Positions 36,148 through 46,758 of a DNA stretch of 64,000 bases are shown piece after piece (the first letter of the stretch is position 1; every line of letters begins with the position of its first letter). The DNA is taken from the NCBI RefSeq assembly GCF_026626665.1, contig NZ_JAPNKE010000002.1, positions 476,501-540,500 of the forward strand. Direction: 5' to 3'. A program made the position numbers and the translations under genes. The stretch is from Nannocystis pusilla (GTDB taxonomy: Bacteria > Myxococcota_A > Polyangia > Nannocystales > Nannocystaceae). The notes beneath the pieces were generated by a model, which was not told the origin of the DNA, did not search any database, and saw nothing but the letters and a program-made list of their open reading frames with translations.

Positions 36148-39100
36148 CACTGGGCGAAGTCCGCCTGAATCACGCGTGAGAGCTCGCGTCCCGGCAGCGA
36201 ATGCTGCTGGTAGCGCGCGAGCGCTAGGCGCACGAACGGGAAGTACGCTGCGCCGGGGTCGAGCTCGATGTCGCAGAACCACAGGCCGCGCTCGCTGCTG
36301 AAGTACACGTGGAAGGCGATGGCGGTGACCTGCAGATCCGGCTTGTTGGGGACGACGACCAGCGGTCCGTCTGCGCGGAACAGGTGAGCTGCGGTGAGCT
36401 GGCTCGCCAGCGCGTCGGGGCTCGAGGGTCGCCAGATCGGGTCATGACCCCAGCGGGATATGTACTTGTTGTCGGCGTCGCTCATCATTAGGTCTGGTGC
36501 TGCGATCAGGACAGCGAGCTGCTCGCCCTCGCCCGTCGAGAACCAGGGACGCTCGAGGTAGATCCGCAGGCCTCCGCCGATCCGGTGCCGCTCGAGTTCG
36601 CCGACGTCCTTCCATTCGAAGGTCGGGAGCATGTAGGCGATGCGGGGCGGCTCAGGCGCCCGCGTGCTGACAATGTGCATCTCCTGCGACAGCTCGCCGG
36701 TGCGGGTGAGGTTCTGCTCGTCCAGCCAGAGCTCGCGCGGGAAGTACTCGCGGAAGCGCGTGGTGCCGGTGGCGCGCAGCTTGACGACGTGGTGCCGGGT
36801 ATCGCCGATCTCCTGGCGCGTGCGCGGCGGGGCCGGCTCGGCGCACGGGTCCGGCGCCACCGGAAATACCCCCGCGACGTCGTCGTACGCGACCCGCACC
36901 TGGAAGGCGTGACCGGTGCGAGCAATGACCCGATGCTCGCCGCCGGTGTCGACCTCGTCGGTCCACTCGGCGGTGACATCGACAATGCCGGTGCTGTGCG
37001 CGTCGAGGTCAATGTGGATATCGGAGTAATCGACGAAGGTCCCATCCGCGACCCGCGCGAGCGAGGCAGATTCGACCTTGGGCGCGCGCAGCGGCTTCTG
37101 CACCGCATGCACGAGCTCGAGCGTGCGGAACGGGGTGAGCATCCAGTGGCCGCCGCCGGTCGCCAGAGCCCGCAGCTCCTCGAGCGCCTCGGGCGGCGCG
37201 AGGTCCTTGATCAGGCTCCACACCCACGTCTGTTCGAGGTCGGCCGGACGCAGCGCCGCGCTGATGCGGAGCTGGACGATCGTCGCTGGCGGTAAGCCGA
37301 TCTCAATCGGGGCCGCGCCGGCGCCGACGGTGAGCTGCGGCTCGCCACCGCCCGTGCGGCGCAACCGCAGGCGGAGCGACTGTACGTCGGGCCATGTCCC
37401 ATCGAACATCCGCGTCAGCTCGCCGAGCGGGCCGCGTAGGGCGATCCCGGCGGCGAACGGATCGGCGAGATACGGCACCCTCACCTTGTCGCCGGTATGG
37501 ACGACGTAGGCGCCTGGGGCCATCGGGTCGCCGCGGTTGGCCGGGAACGCGGTCGAGACCCCCGGAGGCGCCTCGACCGCAATCTCGTCGCCGAAGAGCT
37601 GGTAATCGAGGAAGGTGCCCTGCTCGCGCAGCGACAGCGCGTACGCGGCCGCCGGATCGTCGACCATGAGCGCGTCGAGCAGCCCGTGCGTCTCGACCAT
37701 GATCTGGGTCGACTTGGCCGGGGCGACGTGGCGGTCGCTGCTGTCCTTCGGGACGTCCGGGAACGCCGCCTGCAACGCGTCGTCGTCGATGAAGCTGCGG
37801 ACGACGACGTGCTCCAGCGACTCCCCTCGACGAACCGCGCCCGCGGCACGAGCGCCGGCGAGGGCACCGGCTCAAAGCGCAGGTAGGTCTGCGTCTCCGT
37901 CGCGTGGTCGTCCGTGACCTCGGCGTGCTCGCGGCTGTTGCCCGCGAGGTCGACGGCGCGCGCGCGCAGCTTGTAGCGGTCGCCGAAGCGCAGCCGCGGC
38001 AGCGTTCCCGGCGCCGCGCGGAGATCGGTCGCCATCGAGAAGCCGGCCTCGGCGGCGCCTTGTTCTCGATCCGGCCGACGTCGGGGTTGTTCGGGTCGCG
38101 TGGGGTGCTGGAGTCGCTCGGATCGAGGATGGCTCGGCCCGGCCGGCGCGCGCACAGCGACCAGCCGTCCCAGCCGAACACGGCCTCGTGCAGCAGGACG
38201 GACGTCGGCGTCGCGTCGGCGTTGAGCCGCATGCCGGCGCTGGCGACCTTGACGTAGCCCTCGTCGTCGACCGGGACGGCAAGCGTGTCCCCGAGGATGA
38301 TCCGCCCCCGCCGGCGACACAGCGAGCGCCACGGGTCGTCGTTTCGCTGCACGTCGATCCGATAGCCGCGCACGAGATCGTCGGCGTAGAGCACGTCGCG
38401 GGCGTCGGCCGGCTGCTGGTCGAGGTCGCGGAAGCGCTCCATCGTCGCGAACAGGGCGTCGCTGCGCTGGTTGCGGATCACAGTGAATCCGCCCGACAGC
38501 AGCGCCGGCAGGGTGAACGGCTCGCCGGCACCCGGGCAGGATTGCGTGAGGCGCGGAAACCAGCTCTTGCACAGGTCGATGAGCTTCGACGCGGCGCCGT
38601 CGAGCTCGCCCTGCAGGAGCGACCACTGCGGATCGGTGAGCCGCAGCATGGCGTCCTGCACCTCGCCGCCGCCCGGCCGCTCGGCTGGGCAGAACACGCC
38701 CTGCGCGACGTCGAGGCGGTAGGCCGTGCGATTCTGCAGCATCACTGGCGCGGGCTCCGGCCCGCCACCTTCGAGCCACAGTGCTTGCACGGCGACTTGA
38801 CCAGCGGAGGCGAGGTTCGGCAGCGGCGCGAGGTCGACCTCGAGATCGACGCAGAGCCCGAACCGGCGCAACAGCTCCGGGAAGTCGCCGAGTAGCGAGA
38901 GCCGCTCGTGAAACTCGAACTGTTCACGGATCGGCGCGCTGTAGAACGGGGCGCCGTAGTGGCGCTGATAGAAGAACTCGAAGTCGCTGGCCGCCTTGGC
39001 GATGTCGGACACGTCCGGCTCGCCGTAGCCGATCTGGGTGACGAGCCCCTGCAAGTACTCGACGTCCTGCAATCTCGGCGGAGCGCCGGCGAGCTGCAAA

Positions 39101-39489
39101 TCGGCGGCGGTCTTGCCGTAGACGTCGCGCAGGGTGGCCGCGAGCACGCGGGCGTCGAAGCTCAGAAGCTCCTTGTCGAGCAGGTCGGACGAGAAGCCGA
39201 ATGGACGCACGGGCGTCGTGAACGGGAAGACCTGCACGAACAGCTGCGGGTCGCCGACCAGTTTCGGTTGCCCCCACGTGATATTCAGCTCCGGGTCGCC
39301 CCACAGGCGCACCTCGAATTGTGCGGCCGCGAGCTGCGCGGGCCAGGCGTCGAACAGCGAGAACTCAGCTAGTTGGCCGAAGTCGCTGGCGGGCGTGAGC
39401 CGGATCGACAGGAAGGCGGTGAGCTCCAGCTTGTTGTCACGGACCCGGCGCGGCAGCGCGGTCCACATGAAGGTCACAGCTTGAGGCAT
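36147..39489 (-). CDS. Very large beta-rich protein, two frame breaks (about 1,114 aa)
   Basis: It opens AVTFMWTALPRRVRDNKLEL and is continuous to near 38060, where it shifts and continues GFSMATDLRAAPGTLPRLRF. Near 37830 it shifts again to VVVRSFIDDDALQAAFPDVP. Ig-like patches (DRYKLRARAVDLAGNSREHA, STGIVDVTAEWTDEVDTGGE) alternate with mixed domains. The C-terminus (FCDIELDPGAAYFPFVRLAL then ARYQQHSLPGRELSRVIQAD) looks conserved, and I recall similar ends in unnamed bacterial proteins. There is no signal peptide. It is the partner of the gene just upstream and is probably a structural or export-associated giant. I cannot assign a function. Confidence 0.6.
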
Positions 39490-39501
39490 GGTGGCTCCGG
39501 A

Positions 39502-42500
39502 TCAGGCGAAGGCCGCGCAATACTCGTTCCACGGCTTGAAATCGCCGTCGGGCGCCATGACCTGCGCGAACGTGGGGTCGTGGTTGCTCTGGCTGAAGCG
39601 CTTCTCGCAGCTGGCGCGCACGCTGACGCTGAAGAACGCGATCGAGATCTCGAGGATGATGTCGGCTCGGCCGTACGCGCTCTTTTCCTTGTAACCGAGC
39701 TCGAGCCGGACCTCGATCGAGATCGAGACGATGCCCAGCACCTCGACGTTGCCGCGGATCCGCACGTAGCCGGCGAGGTGAACGTCGTCCTGCCGCATGC
39801 GCACATAAATGCCGGCCATGACCGAGACCCCGCCGCTGGCGACGCCGAGGTTGATCGAGACGCACGCGCCGAATTCGAGCGAACACTCGAGCATCTCGAC
39901 GCCATTGGTGCCGATCTCTAGACCGAAGAAGCCGCCGCCACCGAGCAGCGAGACCGTCAGACGGAACGGGTTCTCACGCGAACAGAAGGCGAAGCGCAAC
40001 TGCGGCGGCGGGCCGATGAACGGGATCTTCAGCGCTGCGCTGAAGGCGATGTTCTCGAGGCTGAAGATACCGACCGCCAGCGAGGGGAACGCGAGCGACA
40101 TGCCCGCTGTGATCCCGTCGGCATCGACGGTGATGCTGGGCGGATCGCTGAACCCGTCGAGCGGGAGCAGGCGCTGGAACATCTCGAGGAACTTGAGCTC
40201 GCCGAGGAACTCGAGCCCCGTGAAGACGCAGTCGACGTCGGGCTTCTTGCCGGCCTCCATGCTGAACTGCAGGCGCTTGAAGCCGACACGGATCACCTTG
40301 TGCTCGCCGAAGAGCGAGAGGTCGATGTTCTCCAGTGATGCCAGGAGGTCCGTGCCCGGCTTTCTGGCCCCGACTTGCCTGGCGCGGATCTCGGCCCGCA
40401 GGAGCAGCCGGCTGTCCGCCTGCGGGTAGAAAAACGGCTCCGCCTTCTGCAGCGCGGGCCGCCATTCGAGGGTCGTGGTCAGACTCCGCGCGCCCTCGAC
40501 CGCGTCCTGCGCGGCGTGCAGGCGTGCGAGGAGGTCCTGCGCCGCGCCGATGAAGCCGAGCGTGCTGCGCAGCGCGGCCAGAGCGTCTTGTGCGACGCTT
40601 TGGGGGATCCCGGCGGGGTCGGCCGAGGCACGCTCGGCTTCGAGCGCCTGCACGAGGTGGTCGCTCGATTCAACGAGCTTCTGCACCACCGGCGGGGTGA
40701 GATGGTCGAGGCCGGCCTGGAGGGCGGTGAGGATCGCCGTCAGAGCGTCCTGCACGCGCGTGAGCGCGGACTGCACGGCGGGGACATCGCGGCCGACGAG
40801 CGCGTCGGCGAGGCGCAGCGCGGCCGCGTCAAGGGCGACGAGCAGCGAGAACAGCGACCCGATTTCGTCGAGCACGTCGGTGACGAACGCCGGCGCCGCC
40901 TGAGCGATATCACCGATCTTGATGATGTCGGTCAGCTTGAACAAGCCGAGCAGCATCGCGTCGGTCCCGGAGAAAAACCGCGCCGGGTCGACCTCCCGCG
41001 TCGCGGGCAGCTCGAGCGACGGATGGTCCTTGTCCTCGGTCGGGCCCGCGTACGGGCCGCAGATGCGCGAAACGGCAGTGACGGCGAGGTTGGGAGCGAT
41101 GAATCCGCCCGAGCGATCGCTCTGACCGGTGAAGTCGAGCATGAGCGGCGTCGTCGGATCCGCGAGCTTGAGGAAGATCTCCTGTGCGTTGTCGTCGAAG
41201 CCGTAGCCGATGTAATAGTCCGGAAAGACGAATGTGCGCACCTCGACTTGCCCGCCGCTCTGGCGCAGCGCGGGGAGCGAGGCGGCCAGCGAAGGAATGT
41301 ACGGAGTGAAGGGGGCGCCGCTGACAAGGTACCTGTCCTCGCCCGTGACCAGGAACGAGAGGGTGTCGACGTCGACGGTGGTGTTCCCGGGTCGAGTGGG
41401 CGGCGCGACGGCGAGGCGCTGGCCATACATCGGAGCGTTGCTGCGCGGCGTCCCGTCGGGGTTCCGCATGAAATATTGGTACAATTCGTCGCTGATCTCG
41501 ATCCCGGCCGGGAAGTAGGCGAGGTTGACGTCGAAGCGCAGAATGTTGCCGGCGATGTCGGTGCCGATGCAGGAGAAGCGCCACGGCTGGCCGTCCACTT
41601 CGGGCCAGAAGGGCTCGTTGACGAATTCATTGCTAAGGTCCGGAGTGTTCGTCGTCGTGATCCGGATCGTCCTGAAGGGGAAGGCGCGGCGCAGCCACTT
41701 TTGGAGCACGTCGGCGCCCTCGTCGTAGTCGAGCAACGGCTGGCGCACCACGAGGTACTGTCGCTTAACGAGGACCGCGACCTGTGCGTCGACGCCTGGT
41801 GCAGGCAAGAGTTGCCGCTCTGCGATCTCGACCAGTGCGGCCTGATGTCCGAGCGAGAGCCACCCGCGGCTCACGACCCGCACGTATTGATCGCGGCCGA
41901 GTATGGTGATCTGTCGCCACGATTCGAGCGGCAGCGGGTGTTCCGGATCTCCCATGGGGAACGAGACCAGCGCGTCGAGAGTCCCGCCGAGCGCGGTCAA
42001 GATCAGCCGCCGAACCTCGACGGGGACGGGCGGCTGGTCGGGCGGGGCCGCGGCGAAATCGGCGGTCTGGGTGACGATCTGTTTGCGGTGCTCGGCCGAC
42101 GGCAGGGTGGCGAAGCCGGTTTCGGGCGGCGTCGCGAAGTCGGCGGCCCACACCGCGCGTACGGTGTTGGCTCCACTGCCGCGCTCGTCGATTCGCCACG
42201 CGCCCGCGCTGCCGGTGCGGACGCCGAGGCGGGTGTTCCACAGCTCGACCCGCGTCGCGCCCTCGGGCCTGTACGGGGTGGAAGCATGTGCGAAGCCCGA
42301 GCCGACGTGTGGAGAGAGGAGCAGGCGGAGCGGCAGCTCGATCACCGTCTCCTCGGGCGAGGGCTCGCTGATCGGCGTGGGCGGGCGCGGGTCGTCGGGA
42401 AAGATCATGGGCTCGGCGCCGCCGGTCTCGAGTGCGGCGATTCGCTGGGCCTGCGCGCTCGCGCTAGCCGCGAGGAGCCCCTCGAATCCGCTGCCGGCCG

Positions 42501-42930
42501 GTGGGGGCGGCGGCGTCGGGGGCGGAGGCGGGGGCTTCGCGTTCGCGGGCACGCTCAGCCGCATCGACGAAATGTCGTGGAGGATGTGCTCGAGGAAATA
42601 GGCGATGCTGCCGCCCTCGGCGGAGAAGACGAGCCGCGTGGGCCCGGCGATGTGCGCCGCCAACGGCAACGCCGGCACCGGCTCACCGACGAGCACCATC
42701 TGCTCGGCGATGTGTTGCGGCGGGAGCTCGACGACGATGTAGCTCGGCTCCCCGGGGCGAACCTTGAGCAGGTTCACGCCGTCGTCCGAGCGCAGGTTGA
42801 GGAATCGTAGCTCAAGGACGCAGAGGTCCTCGGGGCGGACGATTGTGGCCGTCGCGTCGACGGTCGGCCCATACCTCGGCACGGCGCCGGGTGCGGCCAA
42901 TGGATCGGTTCCGGGAGGGAGGAGCGGCAT
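39502..42930 (-). CDS. Very large multidomain protein (1,142 aa), intact
   Basis: The start is ATG 42930 (PLLPPGTDPLAAPGAVPRYG), preceded by CCGGAG; an in-frame extension upstream is Arg-rich and unlikely. Features in order: a beta domain (1-120), a poly-Pro linker near 140, a second beta-rich domain with ATRVELWNTRLGVRTGSAG (about 210-640), a helical bundle (LLVALDAAALRLADALVGRD, about 720-850), and a C-terminal domain of long hydrophobic beta strands. The C-terminal domain includes GFKRLQFSMEAGKKPDVDC, ITVDADGITAGMSLAFPSLA and VSVMAGIYVRMRQDDVHLAG, reminiscent of lipid-transfer or membrane-contacting beta sheets. No family name is recognised. It is co-oriented with the 1,114-residue gene after 12 bases. 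Confidence 0.65.
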   Translation of the reverse strand: MPLLPPGTDPLAAPGAVPRYGPTVDATATIVRPEDLCVLELRFLNLRSDDGVNLLKVRPGEPSYIVVELPPQHIAEQMVLVGEPVPALPLAAHIAGPTRLVFSAEGGSIAYFLEHILHDISSMRLSVPANAKPPPPPPTPPPPPAGSGFEGLLAASASAQAQRIAALETGGAEPMIFPDDPRPPTPISEPSPEETVIELPLRLLLSPHVGSGFAHASTPYRPEGATRVELWNTRLGVRTGSAGAWRIDERGSGANTVRAVWAADFATPPETGFATLPSAEHRKQIVTQTADFAAAPPDQPPVPVEVRRLILTALGGTLDALVSFPMGDPEHPLPLESWRQITILGRDQYVRVVSRGWLSLGHQAALVEIAERQLLPAPGVDAQVAVLVKRQYLVVRQPLLDYDEGADVLQKWLRRAFPFRTIRITTTNTPDLSNEFVNEPFWPEVDGQPWRFSCIGTDIAGNILRFDVNLAYFPAGIEISDELYQYFMRNPDGTPRSNAPMYGQRLAVAPPTRPGNTTVDVDTLSFLVTGEDRYLVSGAPFTPYIPSLAASLPALRQSGGQVEVRTFVFPDYYIGYGFDDNAQEIFLKLADPTTPLMLDFTGQSDRSGGFIAPNLAVTAVSRICGPYAGPTEDKDHPSLELPATREVDPARFFSGTDAMLLGLFKLTDIIKIGDIAQAAPAFVTDVLDEIGSLFSLLVALDAAALRLADALVGRDVPAVQSALTRVQDALTAILTALQAGLDHLTPPVVQKLVESSDHLVQALEAERASADPAGIPQSVAQDALAALRSTLGFIGAAQDLLARLHAAQDAVEGARSLTTTLEWRPALQKAEPFFYPQADSRLLLRAEIRARQVGARKPGTDLLASLENIDLSLFGEHKVIRVGFKRLQFSMEAGKKPDVDCVFTGLEFLGELKFLEMFQRLLPLDGFSDPPSITVDADGITAGMSLAFPSLAVGIFSLENIAFSAALKIPFIGPPPQLRFAFCSRENPFRLTVSLLGGGGFFGLEIGTNGVEMLECSLEFGACVSINLGVASGGVSVMAGIYVRMRQDDVHLAGYVRIRGNVEVLGIVSISIEVRLELGYKEKSAYGRADIILEISIAFFSVSVRASCEKRFSQSNHDPTFAQVMAPDGDFKPWNEYCAAFA

Positions 42931-43281
42931 GGCGGACTCCGGAGACACCCGCCGGACAGGGCTGAGGTGACGCCTGATTCGGAGATGCCCTCTCTTCTCG
43001 CCGCGTGCAAGGGCGGGCGCGGCGCTTGGCGATCGTCGGCGAAGCGACCGGCGAGGACGGTCGTACAGGCGAGCGCTTCCGCCGTTGGATGGTGGTAGCA
43101 TGGGCAACTTCGCGTGGCTCGATTTCGGTCGGATTAGGGCGACTCGAACCGACGAAAACGCCCGGCGGTCGGACCACGCGCGCGGTCCGCGGATTGGCGA
43201 ACCCGGTCGAAAGCCGTGGACCTGTGCCTTCGAGCACTACCACCTTTGCGAGGGATGACCCACACAAGAGCGGAGGCTCTC
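42931..43281. other. Divergent promoter region between the giant gene and the muramidase
   Basis: This 350-base interval separates divergent starts at 42930 and 43282, so it should carry two promoters. Open frames crossing it read as Arg/Ser-rich artefacts. A tRNA-like stretch near 43140-43165 was considered and rejected because the T-arm cannot pair. Confidence 0.45.
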
Positions 43282-44193
43282 ATGTACGAATCCGTCCGCG
43301 CGGCCTATGTCGATTTCACCGCAACTTCCGAGCTCGAGGGCGCCGTCGAGCATATGTATCTCGATGTCAAGGGTCTCGTGACCGTGGGGATCGGCACGTT
43401 GATCGAGGCGCCCGACGGCCGGATGATGGACAAAGCGTTGAGCATCCAGTTTTTCTTCCGCGGCCAGCCCGACCAACTCGCCACGCACGACGACATCCGC
43501 GCCGACTTCCACGCCGTCAACAGCATGGCCCCCGGGCTCGGGAAACAGGCCTACCAGGACCGCACCAAGCTCGATATCAGCAACGACGAGATGGCGCGCC
43601 TGGTGCTCGAGATGCTCGACAGCCTGGCGACGGAGCTACGGAAGACCCCGGAGTTCAGCGACCTCGACCTCTGGCCGGCCGACGCGCAGATGGCTCTGCT
43701 GAGCATGGCCTATCCCCTGGGAGGAGCCTTCGCGCAAGGCGGCAGGTACCCCAACTTCCGCGCCGCGGTCGACGCGTGGGACTTCGTCGCGGCCGCGCAC
43801 GAATCACACATCTCGGAAGAGAACAACCCGAACATGCGCGCGCGTAACTGGGCGAACGAGCTGATGTTCGTCTACGCAGATCGGGTCCATAAGCTCGGCC
43901 TGCCGTATGACACGCCGATCTTCCCGAATGTTCTCCGGAGCGACGGGACCGTCCTCGATATGGGCCTGGCGCCGAGGCAGGCGATCTGGCCGACCTTGAA
44001 GCTGGGGACGACCGGCCGCCAGGTGGAGGTGCTCCAGGCCTTGCTCGGCATGTCTCCCACTGGTACCTTCGACGAAGGTACGGACGTGGCGGTGCGTGCG
44101 TTTCAAGCTACGGCGGTCGACCGGAATGGCCAGCCGCTCACCGCGGACGGAATCGTCGGTCTCCAGACCTGGCGCGCCCTCGTCCTCCGATGA
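43282..44193 (+). CDS. GH24-like muramidase with C-terminal peptidoglycan-binding domain (303 aa)
   Basis: GGAGG lies seven bases before ATG 43282. The N-terminus carries the phage-lysozyme pattern: ELEGAVEHMYLDVKGLVTVG then IGTLIEAPDG, where Glu of EG and the YLDxxGxxTxGxG loop match the GH24 catalytic Glu and beta hairpin. A helical lobe follows (WPADAQMALLSMAYPLGGAF, RARNWANELMF). The last 70 residues are a PG_binding_1 domain (TLKLGTTGRQVEVLQALLGM, GIVGLQTWRAL). The enzyme would cut the glycan backbone of peptidoglycan. It has no signal peptide, as in many endolysins or secretion-system-delivered hydrolases. It is intact and reads opposite to the element's main block. Confidence 0.8.
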   Translation: MYESVRAAYVDFTATSELEGAVEHMYLDVKGLVTVGIGTLIEAPDGRMMDKALSIQFFFRGQPDQLATHDDIRADFHAVNSMAPGLGKQAYQDRTKLDISNDEMARLVLEMLDSLATELRKTPEFSDLDLWPADAQMALLSMAYPLGGAFAQGGRYPNFRAAVDAWDFVAAAHESHISEENNPNMRARNWANELMFVYADRVHKLGLPYDTPIFPNVLRSDGTVLDMGLAPRQAIWPTLKLGTTGRQVEVLQALLGMSPTGTFDEGTDVAVRAFQATAVDRNGQPLTADGIVGLQTWRALVLR

Positions 44194-44339
44194 CGCCGGA
44201 GACGGCGCGCGCGTCGCCGATTCACCGCGTCGTCGGTCGACGCGGGCTCACCAGACTCGCAGGCGTCCTTGGACCGCATGGCCGCGCCGGGCTCGCAACG
44301 ACCCGGGCGGTGCGACGGGCCGCGCTCGCGCGGGTCGCC

Positions 44340-44740
44340 GCCAGAAGTCGAGTCTTGCCTCACTCTCCGCCGAGCCGCGCGTCATCATAACCCCGCCGCC
44401 GCTCGGGACCTCGAGCGGGATCGACACGTCGAGCTCGTCGACCTCGATGTCGACAATTTCGAGCGGCTCGGGCGAGGACTCGGTCGCGGCGACCTCCACG
44501 AGCTCGGCGAGTGGGATCCGGACGGCGGCGTCCCGCCAGACGGCGGTGACAAGCCGCCGTTCGGCACTGCAACGCCCCCGGCGGCTGCAACGACGGCTTT
44601 CTCCGCGATGACGCGCCTCGTCGTAGCGATCCAGGACACGGGGGATGAATCCAGCGACGGCACGGCCCGGACGGGTGGGCGCGAAGTGGCTGTACACCGA
44701 TGTTGTACTCGCAGAACCTCCGCCGGAGGTCGAGACGGCG
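44340..44740 (+). pseudogene. Decayed partial copy of the secreted Ser/Thr-stalk lipoprotein gene at 48128
   Basis: The stretch encodes, in shifting frames, PPLGTSSGIDTSSSSTSMST and SSGSGEDSVAATSTSSA, the same stalk as in the intact gene (SSGSGEDSAAASSTSSA). It then jumps to sequence matching that gene's CNDGFLRDDALLVVVAIQDT region and loses the frame, with the roughly 500-base domain between deleted. A DNA match of about 30 bases (GCCTCACTCTCCnCCGAGCC...) at 44358 also recurs at 47967 near the intact gene. This is a duplicated and internally deleted remnant. Confidence 0.7.
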
Positions 44741-44928
44741 GTTCGGGCCACGGGTCACAAGTATCGGCGTCGGTGGAACATGAGCCCGCACAAGACTTTT
44801 GCGATGGTTCATGTCGCCATCGTGCCGGCAGTGGCCGGCGGCGAGCCCGGCGTCCTGAAGCACAGGCCAGAGGACCGCCGGATGACGGGTAGCTGCGACG
44901 TCATCGGTGATCAGGGTCGCAGCGGCGA

Positions 44929-45135
44929 TTAGGCGAGGCCCGTGAGGGGGAAGTTGTGCACCTGGGGGGCGCCGTAGGCCTTCCACTGCTGCCACTGGTC
45001 ATCCATCTCGAACGCGGCGGGCGGCGGCAAGTCGATGTCGAGCCCAGGTAGTGCCTCCGCAGGCTCGTCGTCACCGGCAGTTCTCGTCACTCCAGACGAC
45101 GCGGGCGGATGGTTCAAACACGGCGGCTTCAGCAA
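44929..45135 (-). CDS. Possible small protein (68 aa)
   Basis: An open frame with a plausible non-GC-artefact composition in its C-terminal half (AAFEMDDQWQQWKAYGAPQV then HNFPLTGLA). It may be the 3' remnant of a larger gene whose 5' part is lost or frame-shifted. No start signal or homology was recognised. Confidence 0.3.
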   Translation of the reverse strand: MLKPPCLNHPPASSGVTRTAGDDEPAEALPGLDIDLPPPAAFEMDDQWQQWKAYGAPQVHNFPLTGLA

Positions 45136-45333
45136 GCCTCAAGGCGTACGAACTGCTGTGAGTGGCGAAGAAGACAAATCCTGCGCGTGTGGACACGTAT
45201 GACGTAATCTTGCGTCGACCCATCCAGATTCATGTGCCCCGCCCAGTGCTAACGTCATAGGGACCCACCGCGACAGTGGGGCATACGAACCACCATCAGC
45301 GAAGGGAAAAGGTTGATCGGGAGGCTTCTTGCG
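45136..45333. other. Intergenic, no gene seen
   Basis: A less GC-rich spacer downstream of the 45334 gene's stop. No convincing ORF, hairpin or repeat was found. Confidence 0.4.
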
Positions 45334-46337
45334 CTATTGCTGATCGACCACCACGAAGCGAATATTCGCGGCGAGCCGGGTCTCGGTGAGACTCGCAAGC
45401 CATTCTGTCACTTGGCCAGCGGCGAATCCGGATCCGAAGGACCAGATGGCTGCGGAATACATGCGACCGGGGCGAATAGCGAAGTATGGTGCTCTTACTC
45501 CGAACGCAACGTCGGAATCCATGCTCGGAAAGCTTTGGTTGGCGTGGTTCCAGTTCCAATCGGACGTATCATTCCAGGCCGTATATCTATAATCCTGTTC
45601 GACGACATGGTCTCCGCCGTTGAGGTCCCAGCTGAGCACGTAAATCCCAACCCCGCTTCGGAGTGCGCGGCCTGCAAGCTGCACATGTTATGCCACATGT
45701 AATTATACGGTGCATAGACGCGTAGCTGGGCTGTCCCTGGTGCACCCTGCCCTGGCGGCGAGCCCGGAGACTGGCGCATGAAGTCAACCCACACCGCCGC
45801 CCCGCAGTAGATGTTGCCGCTCTCGGGAAAAATCAGATAATCGAAACCGAGCTCTCCTGTGGCGGCGTTGGCCCAGGTCTGTTGCCGAGCGTGCGGCGTT
45901 CCGCTCCCCTCCGAATAGTTCCAGCTGTCCGCGTAGGGAGGGACCAAAATGTCGAGGTGGTTTCGGGTGGCCGCGGCAGCAAGTAGCTCCGGAACGCCCA
46001 ACAGGTTCAGCGCCGCGCGGTCCGTCAACTCGGCGGCGCGCGAGGGAGGCGTTGCTTCGAGCGGGTCCAGCCTGAGGCGGCGAAGGTCCTCCGTTGTCTC
46101 CTGCCACAGCTGCGCCATGCCGTGGCGGTAGCCGTTGTCCGCCTCCAGCACGCCGCGCACGGCGGCATGCGTCAAGTGAATCGCCCGGATAACCCTGTCC
46201 TGCGCCGAGCGACGATCCAGGACGGCCCGTTCGACCCGACGCGCCAACGCGGTCTGAGCCTCCGCGCGCATCGAGGCCGACACTCTGGATGTGATTTGGT
46301 CGAATGACATGGAGGGATAGTTAGAACTGTGCGTCAT
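45334..46337 (-). CDS. Unknown protein, one frame break (about 334 aa)
   Basis: From ATG 46337 (MTHSSNYPSMSFDQITSRVS) the first 110 residues are helical (EAQTALARRVERAVLDRRSA). The rest is beta-rich and aromatic (LGFDYLIFPESGNIYCGAAV, APYNYMWHNMCSLQAA). Near 45680 it shifts frame to LRSGVGIYVLSWDLNGGDHV and VEQDYRYTAWNDTSDWNWNH. Codon use and composition are less GC-biased than the neighbours. There is no signal peptide. The Trp/Tyr/Asn-rich C-terminus resembles lectin or particle-surface domains. Whether it belongs to the integrated element is open. Confidence 0.55.
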
Positions 46338-46758
46338 CTTCGCTCCTGTTCACCGGCCGGTTCATTGGCCGCGCCGGATCACTTGGATCGGTTATTTGTC
46401 CCGGTCAACGACAACGTCTGAACCTTTCGAGTTGGGTCCCAAAGGTCTAGCTGCCCAGAGCGCTCCGCGGGTCTACCGCCGCCGGTGCTTCGAGCGCCAC
46501 GGTGTCGGCGCCGGGTTGCTCGGCGTACCGCGAGTTCTGTCTAAAGCGCATAACTAAACCGCGAGAGGCGCGCTGAGGCTGAGGGCCTGTGAACGCTTCA
46601 TGCGGCGGTACCACCGCTGCCGCTCTCAGGAAGGCGCAAGACATGCGGTTTCACGAATAGGTAGGGGTTGCTCGGCGCGAGACGCAAGCGGAGCGAACGC
46701 CGGTTGACATCGTAGAACTCGACGCTACCTAATGATTGCCACATAATCAGGAGAGTGG
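46338..46758. other. Divergent intergenic region, no gene seen
   Basis: 420 bases between divergent starts. Locally AT-richer than average near 46720-46760, where the promoter of the secreted protein probably lies. An open frame on the minus strand here shows no coding signature. Confidence 0.4.

Noticed and set aside
43135..43170. tRNA-like stretch with a GGTTCGAGTC-like segment on the minus strand
   Set aside because: The T-stem does not pair and no acceptor stem or anticodon arm could be drawn.
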